A stretch of DNA of 64,000 bases from Cyathus striatus (lineage: Eukaryota; Basidiomycota; Agaricomycetes; Agaricales; Nidulariaceae): positions 1 through 64,000 of the forward strand of contig JAOVFP010000020.1 of assembly GCA_025738555.1 (NCBI GenBank), read 5' to 3'. The notes under the pieces are model-generated. The model did no database searches, was not told where the DNA came from, and saw nothing but the letters and a program-made list of their open reading frames with translations. A program made the translations under genes and the position numbers. Positions within the stretch are counted from its first letter, which is position 1. The number at the start of each line of letters is the position of its first letter. This document shows positions 1 through 11,882 of this stretch, piece after piece.

Positions 1-1814
1 GCCATCGCAAAGAGACACAAGAGACTGGACAGCAAGAAGGTAGATATATGGTTCTGGAATAGGCGGAGCTTCAGCTTTGTCCAACTGGTCAATACTATAG
101 AGAGCCATATTAGCGACTAGGTTGACAATGATTGCTGTAGTTCACTCACCATTGCAATTTCATACTGCTTCCAGCCAAGCTCAATCCAGGTGCTCCAGTA
201 CTACCTGATCCTGCGCCCATCATGCCCACTACACCAGAAACAGCAGCTCCCGCAACTCTTCCTGCCATTGCGCCAACGCCCGCTGCAGCCTCCTCTACAC
301 CAAGACCATTCATCTGCGCATATGTCCCCAGGAGAGCCGGCTTCTCAGTTACAAGTCGATTCAATGCCGCGACCAAGGAACCAAAGACATTAGAGCCGGA
401 CTCAGGCATAGAATCGTATCTATCGTATGTGTGACGCATTAGCTCTGCATCACTGCAAAGTCTGTGATAAACGTTAGGTATGTGATTTAAAGAAAGAAAA
501 TGCACCCGCACCCTCTAACGACCTCCATAGCTAATACACGTATCCACAGAGGCCTTTGTGCGCCGTACCCTCCATGACCTTGATCGTTGCTGCTTCCATC
601 TTCGTCCGTGACCAGCCTAATGAGGAGCGTCGTAAATACTTCCGCTTCAGTACGAAGTTCGTTGGAGAACTGTTTTAGTAACAGGAATACGACGCGTGTG
701 CATCTTAGCATGAGAGGGAATTGTGAGCGATCTGAGAGCGCTTTATGAAGCAGAGGACAGAGATGATGTCTCAGGAGGAGCACAAGTTCCGGATGCTGTG
801 AGCGTGTCAATAAAGTATGCGGAATCTCTTAAGATTGGTGATATCTTACCTGTCGGAAAAGTTCATGATAATTGGTTAATACACTCTCGATCAGTTCAAG
901 CGCAAATGTCTTATGCAAAAACTCGAGCTTTAGGAAGTGAGGCTTTTCAGCATTTGCAAGCAAACATAGGTCCTCAAACACGCTAAATGCATCCTTGGCG
1001 GAAGGTCCAAGTTGTTTTATTGTCCCATCAGGAAGGGTAACTTCAATAAGGTCATTAGGTTCGTCAACCATTCTATCTTCAGTAACCATTTTATCCACAA
1101 CGAACATAACCAACTGGCGAAGAGTTGCGGCGGCAGTTGAAGATACAACGGCAATACGTGATTCTTGCAGTTTAAAACATAGCAACAGTGCCTAAAGGTG
1201 ATTTATGTTCGGCATAAGTAACGTATCGATGGCGTGACTTACATCGCCCAGTAAGTCACCATGTACAGCAGAAAAGTTAGGCACCAACGACACGAGTGTT
1301 TGCAAGATCCTTAGTTGAATATCTACTCCTTGCGACATGGCATCGCTCATAGTACTGATTATTAGCGGTGCTGCTGACTGAGGTACCGCTTTGAGTGATA
1401 TAAGGCGTTGAAGGGAGCCCAAAGAAATGGCGACGACTTTGGCATTTTTTGTTGCACACCCCATGAATACCGGTTTGAGAACTTCCTCCGATTGCGCATC
1501 ATCTGCAGCGGGAGGCGTCACGTACAGGTAAGTTTAAAAGTCGACCTGACATACCAACGGCCAAATTAGCTACATCCTGTTCTGGAGAAGCACGGAGGAT
1601 TGCAATGGACTTTTCGGCCGCCTAGACGATGTTTGTTTACATTGGAATCTAAGGCATGCAAAAATACAATTACCTCCCGGATTTCAGGCTGCTTCCTCCT
1701 GGTCTCGCTGGCCAACGACTGTCATGAATGTAGATTCGCGTCAAGAACATGGCAATGGGTTGGATTGAGATCAAATACCTGGAGCTCGGTGACTAGAAAA
1801 GCGAGGGAGCTCAT
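1..1814 (-). CDS. mon2: Mon2 homologue, N-terminal part (runs off the window)
   Basis: Large scaffold protein of the trans-Golgi and endosomes, related to the Sec7-family Arf GEFs but without the catalytic Sec7 domain; family members work with Dop1 and the flippase Neo1 in membrane recycling. The start ATG is at 1814 and opens MSSLAFLVTELQ, followed after a short intron by SLASETRRKQPEIREAAEKS, the usual first helices of Mon2. Further exons read VLKPVFMGCATKNAKVVAIS, TLVSLVPNFSAVHGDLLGD, ALLLCFKLQESRIAVVSSTA and CSDAELMRHTYDRYDS, which cover the N-terminal DCB region and the start of the HUS box. At least six introns of about 50 nt were placed with GT-AG ends. Only roughly the first quarter to third of a protein that is usually about 1,600-1,700 residues is present; the 3' part lies left of base 1. 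A glycine/alanine-rich stretch (VEEAAAGVGAMAGRVAGAA) interrupts the conserved part near 250-330. Confidence 0.88.
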
Positions 1815-2130
1815 AACTCCGTCTCAAGAGAAAATGATCCCTGCAGAATATAAGAGGAGGTGTTGGCAGAGGGTTGATTAAAGTATGGGCGGTGGTTCGT
1901 CCCAGTGCATCTACCGGCGGATCGCACGTCACCAAACCTAGAGCCTAAGTCCGTTATTTGTACCAGAAGGATGTAACAAACAAGTTATTCCCGTACATGC
2001 CAGTATCACTGTCACGCGTCACGCGTTTACGGGAGTCCCATCATGGGGTCGATAACCCGTCTGAAATGTTCCAATTCACAACTGGCGGCAGTGCAACTGC
2101 GCATTATCCTCCTTGCTGCATTACCTTGAC

Positions 2131-4701
2131 ATGGTCTTTGCGACATTCGCGCCTACCGAAAATGAACGCTCACTTGCAGCATACATTCTCAAGTTCACAA
2201 ATTCGGACAAGCTTGGCCATATGCCAGGCGATCTTGCCGTAGATGTATTTCAGCGAACGGGACTACCAGTAACCGTGTTGTCGGATATATGGAATATTGC
2301 GGATGAGGATAACGACGGATCCATTTCCGAAAACGAACTCGCCATTGCAATCCGCTTAATGGGGTGGGCACAGTCAGGTGAAATCGTAACGCGAAAGCTG
2401 ATTGAGAAAGGTCTTCCTCATTGCTAAGTTCGCATTTGACCAAACTTACTTTCAGCATCCAGCTGGTCCACTTCCACGGTTTGAGGGTATACCCGATCAA
2501 GACCAACCTAACTCATCAGATTCCCCGGGGTTTCCTCCCATTACATCTCAAGATCGTTATGTGTTTCGTCGAGTCTTCCTCGAGACAGGTCCTGAGGGCG
2601 GCATGCTCGACGGTAACTATATCCTCGATCTATTTTTATCTGCTGTGCGCTTACGGCATCTCAAATAGGCGATAAAGTTCGAGACGTATTTTTAAAATCT
2701 AATCTGTCTTATAGTGTACTTTCAGAAATATGGTAAGAGCTTCGACAACCGAAGAATAATGCTTATTTACAGTAACCATTAGGAACTTGGTGGACTCCGA
2801 GGAGCGTGGGGCCTTGGATATTACCAACTTTGCACTAGGCATGTATCTTATCCAGGCACTGAAAACTTGCCAAATATCTACCGTGCCTACATCTATTCCG
2901 TCGGAGATTTATGACCAACTGGTGGACCTTGCATCGCCAGATATCCCATCGCCTACTCCATCAACATCCAAAGCTCTGACCTCTCCTTGGCCATCCTCTT
3001 CTGCAAAGAGTAATCAGTTGGCGAGAGAAGATGCGTTTCAAAGTTACAACCAGACATGGGACGTGACTTCGGAGGAGAAGCGTGAAGCGCGCGGGTATTT
3101 TAACACACTATGCACATCGGGGGAAGAATATGTGGATGGCGAAGAGGCAGCAAAGTTTCTTATGAAATTCAAGCTACCAGCCGAAGACGTTGCTCGAATA
3201 TGGTTAGAAACTTTCTTTATTCACTTATGTACTTCGCAGTTATTGATATTTCTTAGGGACCTGGTTGATATCAACCACGATAATCGGTTGACCAGGGAAA
3301 GTTTTACTGTGGCAATTCATCTAGTACATCAAAGGCTTTCGGGGGGAGAGCTACCTTATGTTCTTCCACCGTCTTTAATACCACCCACCATGCGGCCTCC
3401 ATTAACAGCACCTATACCTCACGCATCTCTCAGCTACTGTGATAATATGCCACAACGACACAGACGAGGAAGTTCTCCTGGTCAACTACTTTCCAAATCT
3501 TCAGCGCCAAGGCTCAAGCGGTCTGGTACGACACTACCACAATATTCAAGGTATCCACAGCAGAAATCAATGACTGTACCCAGTGTATTTGATATGCCAG
3601 GTTTGTTACTTTTGTTGTTCATCGCGGAAGCTCCCGATTGACGGCGTGATAGAAGAACCAATTGAAGCAAATGGGACCAGCAAAGCAGCCAATCGACTGT
3701 CATTGAAGTCACCCTTGTCACCGACGGTTGACAATGTTTTCTTCGAAGAGCTTAAAGGCGAAACTAAAAGTCTTAGGTTGCAAGTAGAGCAACTGATGAA
3801 GCAGCTATCGAGGCAGAACGACTCTCACGAGCAGAACGTGAGGCTCACCGAGGAAAACGGGGAACTAAAGGCCAAAATACGCGATATAGAACAAGCAATG
3901 TCGCAAGTCCTCGCCGCTAATCAGCGACAAGATTCGACTGAGGGGGAACTCACGGAGGAGATCTCTCGCTTGACAGTCAGAATAGGCTCCCTGGAACATG
4001 TGGAGATTGAGTTAGCGGAGTCTTCCCGAATGTTGGTGCAGGCGACTCAGGACAACGAAGATTTGAAAGCTCGTATACATGACACGGAAGCAGCCGGGAA
4101 TGCCGTAAAAGAAGCAGCCGAAGGTCTCCAGAAGACGGTCAATTCCCTTCAAGAGGAAAATCGCGAACTCAAGCAATGTGTTTCTGACATGGAACGGTCA
4201 CTAGCCGAACCAGATACACGAGCAAGTCGTCGTGAACTGCGGGTGTTGCTGAAGGACATTACTCGCGAAAATGATTCATTGAAGCGACGTGTCCGGGAGA
4301 TGGAGCAGTCTATGACACAGATGCTCCTTACAAACAATGATCATGCTCATCACGAAGAACTTGCAAACGAGAACAAGCGTCTGACGGTACACGTGCGAGA
4401 AATGGAAGCCTTTGCTAATCAGTTGCAGTCGTCGAGTCAAGACAACGTTTTGCAGCGATTTTTGGAGGACTCTGCAAGGGAGAATGATAGATTAAAATCC
4501 CAGCTGCGAGAAGTCCAGCAAGTGAACTCTGAGCAGCTTTCGCGGCATGATGATCGGGTACGGGACCTCGAAGGGCGGTTGAACAGACTAACACAAGAGA
4601 ATCAGTTGCTCGCCACACAGCGTACCGGTTTCGTCAGACATTCCGACCACGATCCTGCAATTCCTCCGCCAGCTTATGATGATACCATCGCTGTGGCATA
4701 G
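2131..4701 (+). CDS. Endocytic EH-domain protein, Ede1/Eps15-like
   Basis: Early endocytic scaffold of the Ede1/Eps15 type; EH domains bind NPF motifs of adaptors at the plasma membrane. Six exons (2131-2410, 2463-2612, 2669-2732, 2783-3202, 3257-3600, 3653-4701) join in frame to 768 residues. Three EH domains follow one another: the first (about residues 3-95) has a canonical EF loop DEDNDGSISENE, the second contains LSEIWNLVDSEERGALD, the third ARIWDLVDINHDNRLTRES. A Ser/Pro/Thr linker follows, then about 300 residues of heptad-rich coiled coil (3750-4610), the expected dimerisation segment. The C-terminus PAIPPPAYDDTIAVA carries a PPxY-like motif (PPAYDD) that could recruit a WW-domain protein such as Rsp5. 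The C-terminal UBA domain of yeast Ede1 is absent and the protein is much shorter than Ede1, so exact orthology is not certain. Start: the ATG at 2131 sits directly before the first EH domain. Confidence 0.85.
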
Positions 4702-5161
4702 CAGCATCTCGATTTTATTATACTTGTGTACGTTGGATTTAAAGTTATATATATCACTCCTGTATTTTTACATAGAGCAAACCGGTAGCCTGTGTAGATT
4801 CAAAGTTACGGAACGCCATATTTTAATTAAAAACTGTCTTTTGGTTTAAAATTCATTCATTACCCGCGGATATATAGCACGGACGAATGATGTGCATGAT
4901 CTTGAGAATTGAAAAATTTGTCTTCCCAAGGTTACTGGGACTTCAAATTTCAATGGATGCTCTCAATAAAATTGTACGATTTCCATCTATTGGTAATACA
5001 AAGAGAAAAAATGCCTAGGTTGAGATTGTATCATGATGTATCAAACATGCCAGTGTAATGCTAATGAAATTCTGTGTGGAGATGGATCTGGATATAACGG
5101 ATGATGTAGACCTATAAGTACAAGACCAAAAAATAAAAAACTTGCGGGGGATTGCAAAATG
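4702..5161. other. Convergent intergenic region
   Basis: AT-rich spacer between two genes pointing at each other, expected to hold both 3' ends. No open frame or repeat recognised. Confidence 0.6.
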
Positions 5162-6380
5162 TTACGTAGATTCGTAGGCGTCAAGGTTGAGAAACTCGCT
5201 ATACAAGTCCGTCGGAAAGGAAAGTATATCACCCCCCAACCAAGGATTGCTGAAGACAGGTTTCTGCTCGTAATAACTTGGAGAAAGACCCAATTCGAAG
5301 TTTGACGGAGCAGCTAACTGCGATGAGAACAAGCCTTCCGGAGTTAATGGTTCTCGCAAAATGTGTTCTACATTGTATACATCATCTTGTTCGAACTGAG
5401 GAAGTGGTGGAAGGGAGCTATCGAGATCTCCGGAGAAAATATACGGGTTATATCCCATATATGGACTCATACGTTGGTAAAGAGGATGTACAATAGATGA
5501 TTCAGTAGTGACCTGATTCTGCGATACGAAACATTTAGTAATGAGTTAAGAGAAGCTGTAACAGTTTAAATACCTGTTTATGGTCAGAAGGAGAGAGTTC
5601 CAGAGGAGGAATATCTGATATAGGGACAAATGTTGGGGTATACGCCCTGGCAGCATCTTCCATATCAGGCTCGGGATACTCAAGTTCAGGAAGATCGGAA
5701 GAGGGAGAAGAAAGTGCAAGAGTGGGTATAATGCCATCGGAATAATGAGGAGCAGATATATGCGATGAGTAGCGAACGTCATCGAATGGGGTAGATGCAG
5801 GACTAACTCGTTCAGATTTTGGCTCTGAAGTGGCCTTGCGAATAGCAGCGCGCGAAGTCGATGCAGAAACCTTTCTCTTCTTCGCAAGCGACGAAGACTT
5901 GGATTTACGACGGCGAGGGGAACTCTTGTTGCCACCGGGTGTGTAGACGTAGTTAGGGAACTTCTCCTGATGTTCCAATTTCTCGCGCTCAGCAAGATCC
6001 TGGAAAGGTCGACGCTGCTCGGCACTCAAACTCCGCCAGATGACTCCGGCATTCCTACTAACGTCGTTCTGGTGTGTACTCTTGTCTCCTTCTAGTCCAC
6101 GCTGTTGGTAAAAATGAGATCGGAAGAAGATGAATGCATTGCGCGGACGAGGGATATGGTTCTCTGATTTACGGCGGGAATGGGCTCCGCGCGCACGGGA
6201 AAGCGGGAGGGGAGGGGAATAGTCGCTGTATTCCTCAGAAGTGGCTGAGGTTTCACGATAATATGGTTCTTCATCACGATCACGACGACGACTGGTGGGT
6301 TTGGAGTGATGGGCACGGTCAGGGCCGATAGATCCGAGACGGGAAGTACCCAGAGAAGAGCTAGGCAGGGCTGCATTCAT
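5162..6380 (-). CDS. HMG-box transcription factor (MATA_HMG type)
   Basis: Sequence-specific DNA-binding protein of the fungal MATA_HMG class (Ste11/Prf1/Rox1-like); nuclear. Two exons (5574-6380 and 5162-5518) give 387 residues. The HMG box lies at about residues 75-150: HIPRPRNAFIFFRSHFYQQR, then NDVSRNAGVIWRSLSAEQRR and ending in FPNYVYTPGG. It is followed by a basic nuclear-localisation stretch (SSPRRRKSKSSSLAKKRKVS) and a long Ser/Pro/acidic tail that could be an activation domain. The ATG at 6380 was chosen because it opens the MNAALPSSSLG leader common to such proteins; the frame stays open upstream to 6485 but that part (SFVYYFSRLKVKIADLLL) looks non-coding. Members of this class control mating, filamentation or fruiting in basidiomycetes; which process this one serves cannot be told from sequence. 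Confidence 0.85.
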
Positions 6381-8650
6381 GGTGGCTTGGATAGTGGTAC
6401 TTGAAGAGGAGAGTAATAAATCCGCTATTTTTACTTTTAGTCGGGAAAAATAATAAACAAAACTAAAATTAAAACACACAGTCATAAATGTCGTGTTCGT
6501 GCTTCATGGAATGCCTGGACTGGTGCTGAGGGATATTGCGAAAGTGTGGCATTTGGCTCGTGAGATTGTCGCGAACAGTAGAATGATGTTTAAAGCGAAT
6601 GGGAACCTATTGCAAGTGAAAGACAGCTGTACGATACCACATTGATTTCCAGTATTTGAATCTCTATTTCGTCGAACGTCTCTACCTTCCTATATTAGAC
6701 CGTAGGAGACTTACCCCCCGTTAATGTCACCTTGCTGCAACCTCGAGGCGCGGGGTACGCGCTCTGAGTTTTGTGACTTCTCAGAAGAGTACTAGAACGG
6801 AAATGCAGATCAAATCAACATCAGATCTCGCTTACACGGAGGTATTTATTCAATTTTGGATCGTTAAACATGGTCGCGCGTTAACCGAGCCCACGCAGCA
6901 GAATCTAGCAGAACACGTTTCCGGTGAGTAAATACCAGCTTTTGGAATTTAAAACAAGGGCTAATAATGTGATCCCCAGAACGTACTTCAAACTTCATGA
7001 ATGAAGCGCCAGCAAGTCCAACCTGAAGAGTACTATTTCGACAGGTAACAAATCTACACCGGAACTTGCAATTCCCAGTCTTATATCGCTAATCGGAGTG
7101 GTGATGCGGAAAGTATCTGCCGTCTCATCTGGACTGCTATCTAGATAAGAGTGAATCATTTCTAGTCAGTACTTACTAACGGAAAGAATAATCTGAGCCT
7201 TTTCTTCGTCAGCCAGGTTATTCGAATGCAATCATATCGGTGGCCATCTGCAGAGGGAAAATGAATTATCGATTGAGAAGATTGTTCTCATCATACCACG
7301 AAGACAGTGATAAACATTCCCACACGGCTGTATATCAAGCCAACTCATTGCTGGGTATAATCACCTTATGGTGGGTTCATCTTCAGCGTGGCCGACGCGA
7401 ATGTGCCTGCAGCATGTATACTAAGTATCAATGCCGCGGTATGAGCACTTTCGAAGTATCACCTAGTATCACCTGTTACCCCTTATGAATGGGTCTCTTC
7501 ACATAACCCTTCACTCCCTTTCTAAAACAGAATCTTGATGCCAGAGAGCGTCTAAGTGCAATCTAAGTGAGCAATGTATGTCATTAAGCCGATTTATATC
7601 CACAGTATGAAATGTTCTCTTTAACTGTCATTTACCCAGAAGGAATGGAGTGTTCTGGAGGCTTGAAAGCGCTTCGGTATGGCCCGGGCGCCGGCGGGGT
7701 ATTTTATTAGGGATACGGAAGGTATTCGCACGTCCGTTGGTGGACCGTTCATAATCACCACATACAATGCTATCGGGGACTAAGGGGCGGATATATCAGT
7801 CGTAAAATAATAAAAGACTGCAATTAGTCTCACTCACCTCATCTGTAATTCGTAAAATGAAGTGTCAGGCATTGGTCAGGTAAGTCAGAGGAATGATTAT
7901 TCGATGACCAATGATATATGATACACGATCATATTGTCGCAAAGCCAACAAATTCATGCATAACAGACATTAGGACCAGCAACTTCCGAAAACGCGTATA
8001 TTGCGACATGATACATGCAACATACCGAGACCGTGCATGCCCAGCGAAATAAAGGAAATATCGTGTACTAGTCGCATGTAAACCTGTCAACAAGCAGGTT
8101 TCCAGTGGCTCAAGATCTAGTAAGCCATTCGATTGATGGATTTTTAGACAAACACGATAAAAGCAGCAATCAGACATACTTTTCAGACATGTACAGGTGA
8201 GAAGGGGGATACAAACATACAACGGAGAACCGCAGTGCAAGGTATAAATGACAATGAAGTTGGAACAAACTTTGGAAGAAACGCGCCTTTCCGAGGGTCG
8301 AAGTAGAAGCTGTGTTCTGTGTTAACTTGATTACAGAAATGATGTCGGTGCAGAAGGATACTTAAGTTAGTAGACCTTTGTGTCGAGAGCAAGTCGAGAG
8401 GCGGGAAGAGAACGCGGTCCGCGACTGTTCAGGTCCACCTTGGGTCCACCGTCCCAGGGGCCAGGATCCGCCGCTCCGGAGAATGTTATTTGGATGTGTT
8501 TGTTGCTTGTCCCGGGGCTGTTGCCCTCTGTCGTCACAACGTTGCTGGTCATCACCGCGTCCGACGCCTTCAGGCCCTGATTACAGCAAGCACGCTGTCT
8601 CCTTAAACGCCCGTATTCCTGTTCTGTAGCATACCCGGTTATCAGCTTAT
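6381..8650. other. Long gene-poor interval upstream of the HMG gene and of sec2
   Basis: About 2.3 kb with no conserved protein. It should contain the promoters of the HMG-box gene (leftwards) and of sec2 (rightwards). A possible small spliced ORF begins at 6803 and a 61-residue antisense ORF sits at 8367-8552; both are described separately. No tRNA, terminal inverted repeat or transposase remnant was seen. Regulatory genes in fungi often have unusually long upstream regions, which may be the reason here (inference). Confidence 0.5.
6803..7146 (+). other. Possible small spliced ORF, unassigned
   Basis: An ATG at 6803 opens MQIKSTSDLAYTEVFIQFWI and continues without stop to ENLAEHVS-like sequence near 6929, where a good donor (GTGAGTAAA) is found. 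Using the CCCCAG acceptor near 6979 gives a 55-residue product ending NEAPASPT. Using a later AG near 7020 and a second short intron (GTAACA...CCCAG) gives about 75 residues ending SSGLLSR. No family is recognised. The clean reading frame up to a consensus donor is the only support; it may equally be a spliced 5' leader or non-coding RNA. Confidence 0.2.
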
Positions 8651-11597
8651 ATGGCTGATGCTCAGGAAGAACCTCTTCAAACCAACCTTTCCAGTAAGGA
8701 TACCACTCAAGACTCCAAAGCAAAGTCTGGACGACCACGTCATGGCTCTAATGTCGATGCCCAAGAAATGATCATTGCCTCCTTGCGCGAGCAGGTGCAA
8801 GACCTATTCTCTCAAGTAAGCCAACTGAACAATAAGCTAGTTCAATCCTACGACCGCGTTTCAAACTTGGAGGATGATCTGCATGTTGCTTCTTCAAATC
8901 TTCGTTCTTCTTCTGTCAAGATATCCCAGCTAGAGATGGAACGAGCGCAGCATCTTGCAGCGTTGAATACCGGGCTTCTTGTAGAAAAATCTCATGTAAC
9001 CTCAGAGCTTAGTCGGCTTATGGAGAAGGCTACGGAAGAGGCCGCTCAGAGAGGCCAGGCGGAGTCCGCTCGCGCTGAGATTGAGAAGGACCTTGATGAC
9101 CTCAGTGCCTCACTGTTTGATCAAGCAAATACCATGGTTGCAGAGGCACGATATGCGCGAAGCCTTAGTGAGAGGAAAGTGGAGGACGCCGAAAGGGCTC
9201 TGAAGGGTGCTGAAGAGGCGGTTAGTATGATGCAACAACAGATGCAATCGTTGCAAGCGGAGAAGGAGATGGCAGAAAAACGCGCAGAAGATATACAAGT
9301 GCTGATGGGGAAAGGGAAGTGGATAGAGAAACAAGAATGCGATATTCAGGATATCGCACGAACAACACGCCTTCTGAATACGCACGCCCCGTATCAGGAA
9401 CTTCTACAGTTTATCGGACATCTGAGGATTCTTCACACTACTACTTTGACGCCACCGGCAATGCCTACACTTCTGCAGTTACCATTTCTCGCTCGATTGT
9501 CGACTGAGGATTCGTAAGTCGTTTCTGTTTTCGACTTTCATTTTTTCTCAGACATGTTCTAGTGAGCCCACAGTTCGTTTAGACTTGGCACCATCCTTGA
9601 ATTGGTTATCTCGACGCTCAGTGCTTTCTGCAATTCATGCCGGTCAGCTACGAATTGAACCTATTTCATCCGCTGCCCTTATTTCGGAAACTACCTCGTT
9701 TGGTACCTCAACTACTATCGCAGGTCTAAATGGTGGGGTTGACAAACTGCCCTGTGCTTTATGTGGCTCTCCAGTGTTCCCCGTGGATCCATCTTCTGCT
9801 ATATCCCCCCCTTTCCATTCTCTTAGCGGTCTAACCCATTCCCATACTCCTTCGTGGTCTACTTCTATCTTCAAGAAAGCTACAGGGACTGCATCACCGT
9901 CCACAAGTCCTCCACGCTCCCCGACGTTTAATGCCCAAACATATCAACAGTTATACATCTTCCGACTGGCGTCTCCCCAAGTTTCATCCACGATTTCTTC
10001 TATTCCGATACCCTCCCTCTCTAGATCGGGTTCAAACATTAGTTCACCAGGTACAAGTTATCATGCCTCTCCCTCCGCAGGTCCACCAGCAACGACTATA
10101 TACCCACTTTGCTCGAGTGGTTGGTGTCTTGCACGACTTCGAACGACATGTTGCCTCTGGGCGTTCGTGCGAAGCGGTATCGTTGAACACATATGGGAAG
10201 AAGAGGTGGTCTCAGCTGCTCTTACTCCGGCGGTCACCATTACTTCCGCTCCCGCGTCTGAGAAACCTCCCATTCCCCCACGTAAACGAGGTATATGGGG
10301 GATTGCCAGCGCAATCAGTGAGAAGGCAGCCAGCTGGGGGGATACTGATAAGAAGTCGGAAAAGGTGGTCAAGGAAGAGAAAGTTCATCTCCAGGAAGAG
10401 AAACGATTGCCCCCGCCACCTTCACACCGCCCCATACCCCCACCTCCTGTTCATCCATCTATCGCAGGAACCACAAGCAATGCTCCCGCTCATACTTCCC
10501 CCCCTCCACTTCCGAAACGCAGCCAAGGTCGTCGACCGATTGCTTCACCCGCTCCTGCCGACGTTCCAGTGCGTAAATCAGTAGATGAAGAACCTAGTAA
10601 ACCAGCCGCCGATATATTAGCAGGACCATATTCTTCGGCCACGCCTCATGCGCCACCCCTACCTCCTCGTGCAAGCACGCCTGCTAACGTCCCACTTCCA
10701 GACTCCCGGCCCTCGACTCCTATGAACATGCCCGATAGGACTGGATCACCAAGTGCACCGCCTCCCATTCCTCGTAGAGCTGCTGCACGTGGATCTCGAA
10801 TTATCGCCCCTGGTTCACGTCCTGGTACTCCCAATCCAACAGGCACAAAAGAACTCGAAAGAGCTTCAGATATTGCAGAAAAAGGCTCTGATAAATCTAG
10901 TACACTTGCTAGCTCTTCAGAAAAGACCTCTGATAGCTTGATTGAAGGCGAGCAGACGCAGGCGCCAATTAACCGTGAATCTGAAAGCAAGACCTCTAGG
11001 GAAGACTCTTCTATTAGCAATTCAGAAGCAACCTCAGACTTAAAGCTACAAACGGAAGAAGCAAATCCTTTAGTTCCTACCTCTGTTGCTCCTGGACTAT
11101 CCCCTGCCGACAAACCTGCTTCTTGCGAGGGAGAAGTCCAAATACCTAGGCCCGTGTTGAAGACTCGCATATCTGAAAGTTCGGACGAGGTCTTTGAGGA
11201 CGCACCAGCACCAGCAGACGAGCCTGTGAACTCGGCATGTCCCAGGTCGGGGGAAGAAGCGATTGACTCGGAATCAAAGACTCCTACGGACGTGAAGGAC
11301 TTTTCCGATCAGCAGAAAGATGCCCATCCGAATGGTGTGTCGAATAGTAAAGATGTGATCGCTGAGACTGTCCAGGAGTCTTTGGAGATGTCTGTGGTAG
11401 TTGACGCTGAAGTGTCGAATCCCGAAGAAGCAGAAACTATCAAAGAAAACGGGAGCTCTGCTCGCGAGGAAGTATTGGAAGACGATGTAGATGCAAGGAT
11501 CTACGTCGGGAACATTACATGGGAAGATAAGACTTGGAAAGAACTAGTACGGCTACGCGAGGATATGTTCTGGGCGCGGATGGGAGGTTTGCGATGA
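8651..11597 (+). CDS. sec2: Rab guanine nucleotide exchange factor Sec2
   Basis: GEF that activates the Rab GTPase Sec4 (Rab8) on secretory vesicles bound for the hyphal tip. Two exons (8651-9513 and 9563-11597) splice in frame to 965 residues. Residues about 40-230 form the long parallel coiled coil of the Sec2p domain; the segment ASLFDQANTMVAEARYARS is the conserved Rab-contacting part (family knowledge). After HAPYQELLQFIGHLR come APSLNWLSRRSVLSAIHAGQ and a Cys pattern (CALCGSP at about 9760, then PLCSSGWC and CCLWAF near 10105-10160) that looks like a zinc-binding module seen in fungal Sec2 C-terminal halves. The rest is Pro/Ser/Thr-rich with many PPPLP-type motifs that may bind SH3 domains, and ends in a short conserved piece IYVGNITWEDKTWKELVRLR. 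The splice between exons is confirmed by the continuous reading DSEPTVRLDLAPS. Confidence 0.87.
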
Positions 11598-11882
11598 TTT
11601 GTTGTTTAACGTATGAGCTACCATATCTGGACTAAATTTCATCGATACGTGATTTTCAAGTTTGATTACAGCAATTCTCTTCATGTTTAATCACATTCAT
11701 GATTTCATTTTATGTTTGTTACATTGCTTATTCACCTTTTTACCTGCACATAGCACAGCGCAGTTAACTTATATGTTTCCTCTCACTTTTAAGCTTTGAA
11801 TCGATATAGAGATGAACCTAGTACAATAGTACGTGTCTGTCCCGTAGAGTTCTGTAATTATGTACATTTGGGAAAGTATTCC

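Noticed and set aside
9931..10584. 217-codon + frame overlapping sec2
   Set aside because: It is a shadow frame of the Sec2 coding exon, with Pro/His/Arg-biased composition and no similarity.
10646..11170. 174-codon leftward frame inside sec2
   Set aside because: Antisense shadow over Pro/Ser-rich coding sequence.
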